From UBA5018 sp044375975 (GTDB lineage Bacteria; Cyanobacteriota; Cyanobacteriia; PCC-6307; Cyanobiaceae), in contig JBILLQ010000001.1 in assembly GCA_044375975.1 (NCBI GenBank), forward strand, positions 72,866-136,865: DNA of 64,000 bases. Reading direction: 5' to 3'. The translations under genes were made by a program, and so were the position numbers. A model generated the notes under the pieces. It saw nothing but the letters and a program-made list of their open reading frames with translations. It did not search any database and was not told the DNA's origin. The stretch's first letter is position 1, and every line of letters begins with the position of its first letter. This document shows positions 60,262-64,000 of the stretch, one piece after another.

Positions 60262-60450
60262 GTGATCCTGCTCGATACCAATGTGATCTCGGAGCTGATG
60301 CGCCCGCAACCAGAGCCAAGGGTGCTGGCCTGGGCCGATGGCCTCGATCCGGAAGCGGTGGCAATCACAGCCATGAACGAAGCCGAGATCCTGCACGGCC
60401 TAGCCCGGCTGCCGCCTGGACGGCGCAAGCAAAACCTGCAGCAGAGATGA
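60262..60450 (+). pseudogene. VapC/FitB-type PIN toxin, C-terminally truncated
   Basis: 62 residues from GTG 60262, about half the family length. VILLDTNVISELMRPQPEPR carries the first catalytic Asp and AITAMNEAEILHGLARLPPG the conserved Glu, then a stop. The C-terminal half with the remaining acidic residues is missing, so it should be inactive. Confidence 0.8.
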
Positions 60451-60502
60451 GCAGGAAGCAGCACAGCGTTGCTTGACGGCCCCTCAGTCTGAGCTGTCGC
60501 AC

Positions 60503-60775
60503 CTACTCGTAGTGACTCCACATCCGTAACACCTTCACCACCCGCATGTCATCCAGCAGCTGATACACCAACCGGTGTTGGATGTTGATGCGCCTGGAGC
60601 AGGATCCGCGCAGATCTCCCACCAGGGCTTCGTAGGGAGGTGGTTGTTGGTATGGGTCAGCCGCCAACAAATCGAGCAGGGCCTGGGCCTTCTGCTTCAG
60701 GGCCGGCGAAGCGGAGGCGAGTTTGCGGGCATCCTTTTGAGCCTGTTTGGTGAACAGAACGGTCCAGCTCACCAA
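60503..60775 (-). CDS. yoeB: YoeB/Txe-type ribosome-dependent RNase toxin
   Basis: 90 residues. SWTVLFTKQAQKDARKLASA, PYEALVGDLRGSCSRRINIQ and HRLVYQLLDD followed by VKVLRMWSHYE are the YoeB/Txe signature, including the C-terminal His-Tyr used in mRNA cleavage. Its start overlaps the stop of the upstream antitoxin by 7 bases. Full length, so probably functional. Confidence 0.93.
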   Translation of the reverse strand: MVSWTVLFTKQAQKDARKLASASPALKQKAQALLDLLAADPYQQPPPYEALVGDLRGSCSRRINIQHRLVYQLLDDMRVVKVLRMWSHYE

Positions 60776-61011
60776 CCTGGTTCGGTGCTCAGCTCCGCTG
60801 CTTCGCTAGCCATGCCCTCCAGGATCGACTCGCGCATCCCTGGGGTAGCCAGCAGATGGAGCGTTTCCTGAATCGAGCGCCAGTCGGCTTCTGAAATCAG
60901 CACCGCGTTGCCGCGCTTGCCGTGGATCTGCACCGGTTGATGGGATTGGCCCACCTCATCAATCAGGGCGTAGAGGCGCCTGCGGGCTTCCGTGGCCGAC
61001 ACAGTGGTCAC
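60769..61011 (-). CDS. yefM: YefM/Phd-type antitoxin
   Basis: 80 residues from GTG 61011; the frame is open to 61080 but the extra residues do not fit the family. TTVSATEARRRLYALIDEV is the Phd/YefM DNA-binding N-terminus, KRGNAVLISEADWRSIQETL the core, and the acidic C-terminus binds YoeB. It probably autoregulates the pair. Confidence 0.9.
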   Translation of the reverse strand: MTTVSATEARRRLYALIDEVGQSHQPVQIHGKRGNAVLISEADWRSIQETLHLLATPGMRESILEGMASEAAELSTEPGW

Positions 61012-61085
61012 AGGATACTTCAGGAACGTACGCAAAAGCGTACCGCAAGTCTCGTGCCGATGCGGCCTTTGGGCCAACACGAGGC

Positions 61086-61439
61086 TTATCGTTCGCCGGC
61101 CAGGCTCACGGCGAATCCCTGCAGACTGCTCGCCAGCACGGCGATAGCTACTACCAGCAGCAGCCGATCGATGCGTTCAGGATCGCGCAAGTCGCTGCTC
61201 GCCAGCTGGAAGATCACCGACTTCTGGTCGCGGAACTACTGCTGGCAGCAGAAGCCCTGGCCGTAGACCCAGAGCAGAACCAGATGGGGGGCGAACTGGC
61301 TGGGTTGACGCTGTAGGCCGATCAGCCCTGCGATGGAGCCGAGTGTGGGAAAACGATGATTGTAGGATGTTGAGAACTGCAGGGTTTTGCCAGTTGTGGG
61401 GAGCAAATACTCAAAAGCCTTCTCCCCACCCTGATCCAA
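61086..61439 (-). pseudogene. IS4-type transposase C-terminal remnant
   Basis: On the minus strand the frame reads LLWVYGQGFCCQQ, a TAG stop (61236-61238), then FRDQKSVIFQLASSDLRDPE and RIDRLLLVVAIAVLASSLQG to a stop at 61086. FRDQKS...LRDPERIDRLLLV is the conserved C-terminus (Glu/DDE region) of a group of IS4-related transposases. Only the end of the gene remains. Confidence 0.65.
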
Positions 61440-61466
61440 CCCGCCAACCCCCCCATAATCAGCCCC

Positions 61467-63047
61467 CTACTCCGCCACCCCATCCCTACTACTCGCATCA
61501 CCACTGGCCCCAGCACCGGCGACCCCTCCGGGGCCAGTGGTGAGCTGATCGAGCTCCTGGATCAGGGCTTCGATGCCCGAACGGTTCACCTGACTGAGGT
61601 AGGAAGTTTTCAGTTCCTCCAGCATGGCAACAAGCAACTCCTGGGAGCGCTGCAGTACCGGACCCCGCTCAAGAGCCGCGGCCAGTTCCTCCCAGAAGCG
61701 ATCCACGCAGCGCTGCAGCAGGGCCAATTGCTGGTCATCCAGTTGGGAAAGCTGCTGGCCGGCATTGCGACTGAGCTCCACCAAGGTGTCCACCATGCCA
61801 CTGGCCAACTGGCGACTGAAGCCGTTCTCCACCAGCAACAGGGGCTGCAGGGATCTCAACGCCGGCGGCACCACGCTGCGAGCCAGGCTCTGGCGCAGGG
61901 CATAAACCAACAGGTTTTGGGCTTCTGGAGCCAGCCTGGGCGCCACCTGGGCCAGCAACAAAGGCGCCCAGATGCGCACCAATTCGGCAAGCTGGCGATC
62001 GTCCTTACTGGCGGCCACACTCTGGTGGCTGCGCAGGCGCCGAATTCGCTCCGGCCAGCGGGCCGAGCGGATCAAAGATTGGCCTCCATCGAGTAGCTGC
62101 AGGGCGAGCACCTCGAACAATTCCAGGGCCAGCAAAGCCACCACGGCGCGGCTAACCACCGCCCGCAACGGCTCCAGATTCACCAGCCCCGCCGCCTGCA
62201 GGCGCTCCAGCACCGGCAACAGCCGCAACCAGCGCCAGAAAGGCAGCAGCAGCGGCAAATCAATCCAGCGCCGCAAACAGGCATCCCGCCAGCTCAAGCC
62301 GGGCAGGCGCCGCCGCAACCGCAGGAGCCGCAGCAAAATATCTAAGGCAAAGACACTTTGGAACAGCAGCAGATCCAGCCGCCAGAAGTGGTCTGTGGGT
62401 CGCCCGTTTTCGTCGATCGAGCGCCAGTAGTTGGTGGCCACCAGGGGCAACACCTGCTGCCGCCAAAACTGCCGCTCGCCACTCCAGCCCACCAGCGCCA
62501 GCCGAGCTGGATCCAATAACGCCGCCGTAGCGGCCTTGGCCGAATCCAGCTGGGCCCGATGTCGCAGCCTGTCTTTGATCGTTTCCAACGTGGCCGTGCC
62601 ACCGGAGGCCAGGAAGGGATTGACGTCAATCATCTGCACCGTCAAGGCCAGCTGACGCGCCAGCAACTGCCGTTGCTCGGGACTGACGCCACCATTGCCA
62701 ATGCCATTACCGCCACCTGCGTAATTGCTGGGCCGGCGGTCCATGGCCCGATCCAGCTGATCAAAGGCCTTCAAATAGGCCTGGGTTTCGCGGTGGGGCT
62801 CGATGCCCTTGAGCGGATCCACCCAGGGGGTGACATCTGGCAACCAGCCCAGGGGCAACACCAGCGGCAGGGAGGGGATGGGACAGAGATTGCGCTGCAA
62901 CCAAAAACTGCGCAGGGGCAGGTAGGTGAGATCAAAAGCCACCAGCACCAGGTTGAGGGCGGCCCAGAGCGCCACCGAGCGATCCCAGTAGCGCTGCCAC
63001 CTGCCGGGCTGGGTCACGAGCTGCCGAATCCAGCGAGGACGGGCCAT
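61467..63047 (-). CDS. Conserved cyanobacterial-type membrane protein of unknown function
   Basis: 526 residues. A hydrophobic segment at the N-terminus (VALWAALNLVLVAFDLTYLP), another near residue 230 (LLLFQSVFALDILLRLL) and one near 300 (AVVALLALELFEVLALQLL) suggest a membrane protein with large soluble loops. The arrangement recalls ion-channel-like paired helices, but no selectivity motif is seen. The C-terminal 200 residues are helical and Leu/Gln-rich. No domain recognised. It diverges from lepB. Confidence 0.7.
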   Translation of the reverse strand: MARPRWIRQLVTQPGRWQRYWDRSVALWAALNLVLVAFDLTYLPLRSFWLQRNLCPIPSLPLVLPLGWLPDVTPWVDPLKGIEPHRETQAYLKAFDQLDRAMDRRPSNYAGGGNGIGNGGVSPEQRQLLARQLALTVQMIDVNPFLASGGTATLETIKDRLRHRAQLDSAKAATAALLDPARLALVGWSGERQFWRQQVLPLVATNYWRSIDENGRPTDHFWRLDLLLFQSVFALDILLRLLRLRRRLPGLSWRDACLRRWIDLPLLLPFWRWLRLLPVLERLQAAGLVNLEPLRAVVSRAVVALLALELFEVLALQLLDGGQSLIRSARWPERIRRLRSHQSVAASKDDRQLAELVRIWAPLLLAQVAPRLAPEAQNLLVYALRQSLARSVVPPALRSLQPLLLVENGFSRQLASGMVDTLVELSRNAGQQLSQLDDQQLALLQRCVDRFWEELAAALERGPVLQRSQELLVAMLEELKTSYLSQVNRSGIEALIQELDQLTTGPGGVAGAGASGDASSRDGVAE

Positions 63048-63109
63048 GGGGAGCGCGCAGCGCAGGTCAAGGCGTTGCCTAATCTGCCCTCTCCGGTGCG
63101 GAAGAGTGG

Positions 63110-63808
63110 TTGGTGGCCGAAACAGGCGAACAGCACAGCGGTGAGGGTGGCGGCGAAGCTGGCGGCGAGCAGCAGGAGCGCCACTGGGCGTTTTGGCGCA
63201 GCGTGCTGCTCACCCTGGGGGTGGCCCTCGGGATCCGCCAATTTGTGGTGGAGGCCCGCTACATCCCCTCTGGCTCGATGCTGCCGGGGCTGCAAATCCA
63301 GGATCGGCTTCTGGTAGAAAAACTCAGCTACCACAGACGCCAGCCCAAGCGGGGCGAAATCGTGGTCTTCCACGCTCCCCAACACTTCGACCCGGTGCTG
63401 AAGGCCGGTCACCCGGTAAGCCCTTTGCAGTGCCTGGTGGTAAACCTGCCCCTGATCAATACGCTGCCGGGCATCGCCAATCCAGCCTGCGACGCCTACA
63501 TCAAGCGGGTCATTGGCCTGCCTGGCGAGCAGGTAACCGTAAATCCCTACGGCCGGGTAAGCATCAATGGCAGCAAACTAAAAGAGCCATATATGAAGTA
63601 TCCCTGTAGCGTGGATGCCCAGGGGATGGGGCCTTGCCGCACCTTGAACGTGGTGGTGCCCGCCGGCCATGTGCTGGTGCTTGGCGATAACCGAGCCAAT
63701 AGCTGGGATGGCAGGTTCTGGCCTGGCGGCCCCTTCCTGCCAGAGAGTGAAATCATCGGCCGAGCCTTTTGGCGCTTCTACCCCTTCAATAACACCGGCA
63801 ATCTTTAG
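63110..63808 (+). CDS. lepB: Signal peptidase I
   Basis: Membrane-bound serine protease that removes signal peptides. It is 232 residues from TTG 63110 (GTG 63113 also possible). After a polar N-terminus comes one membrane helix and then YIPSGSMLPGLQIQDRLLVEK with catalytic Ser56. AYIKRVIGLPGEQVTV carries the general-base Lys, and VLVLGDNRANSWDGRFWP is the box E motif. Single N-terminal anchor as in cyanobacterial LepB. Confidence 0.95.
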   Translation: MVAETGEQHSGEGGGEAGGEQQERHWAFWRSVLLTLGVALGIRQFVVEARYIPSGSMLPGLQIQDRLLVEKLSYHRRQPKRGEIVVFHAPQHFDPVLKAGHPVSPLQCLVVNLPLINTLPGIANPACDAYIKRVIGLPGEQVTVNPYGRVSINGSKLKEPYMKYPCSVDAQGMGPCRTLNVVVPAGHVLVLGDNRANSWDGRFWPGGPFLPESEIIGRAFWRFYPFNNTGNL

Positions 63809-63889
63809 TAGTAAGCCAACCACTCCCCCACTACCATCAATGTTGTCCGCCCTGTCTGACCGATCCACCAGGTGGCCTAACGATGACTG

Positions 63890-64000
63890 ATGCAATCGCC
63901 TTACGACCCCGAGCTGCGGGCTGAGATCCGCCAGCGGATGAGCCCACCAAATCGTGAAAGCGTGGCTGAAATCGCCCGTTCCACAGGGGTGAACGCCCAG
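63890..64000 (+). CDS. Transposase N-terminus, helix-turn-helix (partial, runs off the window)
   Basis: 37 residues visible from ATG 63890. MQSPYDPELRAEIRQRMSPP and ESVAEIARSTGVNAQ resemble the N-terminal helix-turn-helix of IS3-family OrfA-like or related transposases. The left end of the element would lie between lepB and this start. Confidence 0.65.
   Translation, partial: MQSPYDPELRAEIRQRMSPPNRESVAEIARSTGVNAQ

Overview
The window reads as high-GC cyanobacterial chromosome, most likely a freshwater or brackish Synechococcus/Cyanobium-type picocyanobacterium. The taxon is inferred from gene content. Oxygenic photosynthesis genes (chlP, psb27, ccsA), a bifunctional FBP/SBPase, rpe, glgC, hemA, cobK and several small or unnamed cyanobacterial proteins sit together, with short gaps and many GTG/TTG starts and stop-start overlaps. 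No genome match was run.

Layout. 1-5 kb: Amt ammonium transporter with a linked PII paralog, then a Kef-type antiporter divergent from a KimA-like K+ permease. 5-12.8 kb: chlP, a VanY-like peptidase, a long U32 peptidase carrying a GACCAA microsatellite, and typA. 12.9-17 kb: DUF309 gene, lptA-lptB-lptFG, ccsA. 17-22 kb: rpe divergent from glpX, then hemA and glgC. 22.4-27.2 kb: dnaA divergent from an HtrA protease, a pair of selenodomain-associated transferases, a GNAT. 27.6-31.7 kb: hisG-ABC exporter divergent from gloB, then ridA. 32.1 kb: tRNA-Pro(UGG). 32.3-35.4 kb: DUF2854-argB-TPR/DUF3153 operon. 35.8-37.5 kb: a decayed IS200/IS605 element beside ssb. 38-46.6 kb: cobK, adenosine kinase, purA, psb27, proS, a DNA-binding protein, ppa, a methyltransferase, a 2Fe-2S ferredoxin. 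46.9-61.5 kb: an accessory island. 61.5-64 kb: a membrane protein, lepB, and the start of another transposase.

The island is the notable part. It opens with a decayed gene of unknown function, then a two-gene Type III-like restriction-modification system (helicase-nuclease followed by a beta-class N6-adenine methyltransferase). Next come a HEPN-like gene with a small acidic partner on the opposite strand, and a compact co-directional run of a Xre/MbcA/ParS-like antitoxin, a RES-like toxin and a UvrD-type helicase fused to an N-terminal RelE-like domain. After that come an ArdC-type antirestriction protein, a truncated FitAB/VapBC pair, an intact YefM-YoeB pair and a transposase remnant. The RES pair plus RelE-UvrD run, and the HEPN/acidic pair, are the best candidates for an undescribed system.

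A second theme is short degenerate tandem repeats, mostly with periods that are multiples of 3 (6, 12, 15, 18 bp; one of 16 bp). They lie both between genes and inside gene ends (U32 linker, LptA tail, Psb27 and GloB N-termini, start of a DUF2064 gene). Several genes show decay whose cause is legible in the sequence: an 8-bp duplication, a one-base G-run expansion, and loss of an HUH motif.
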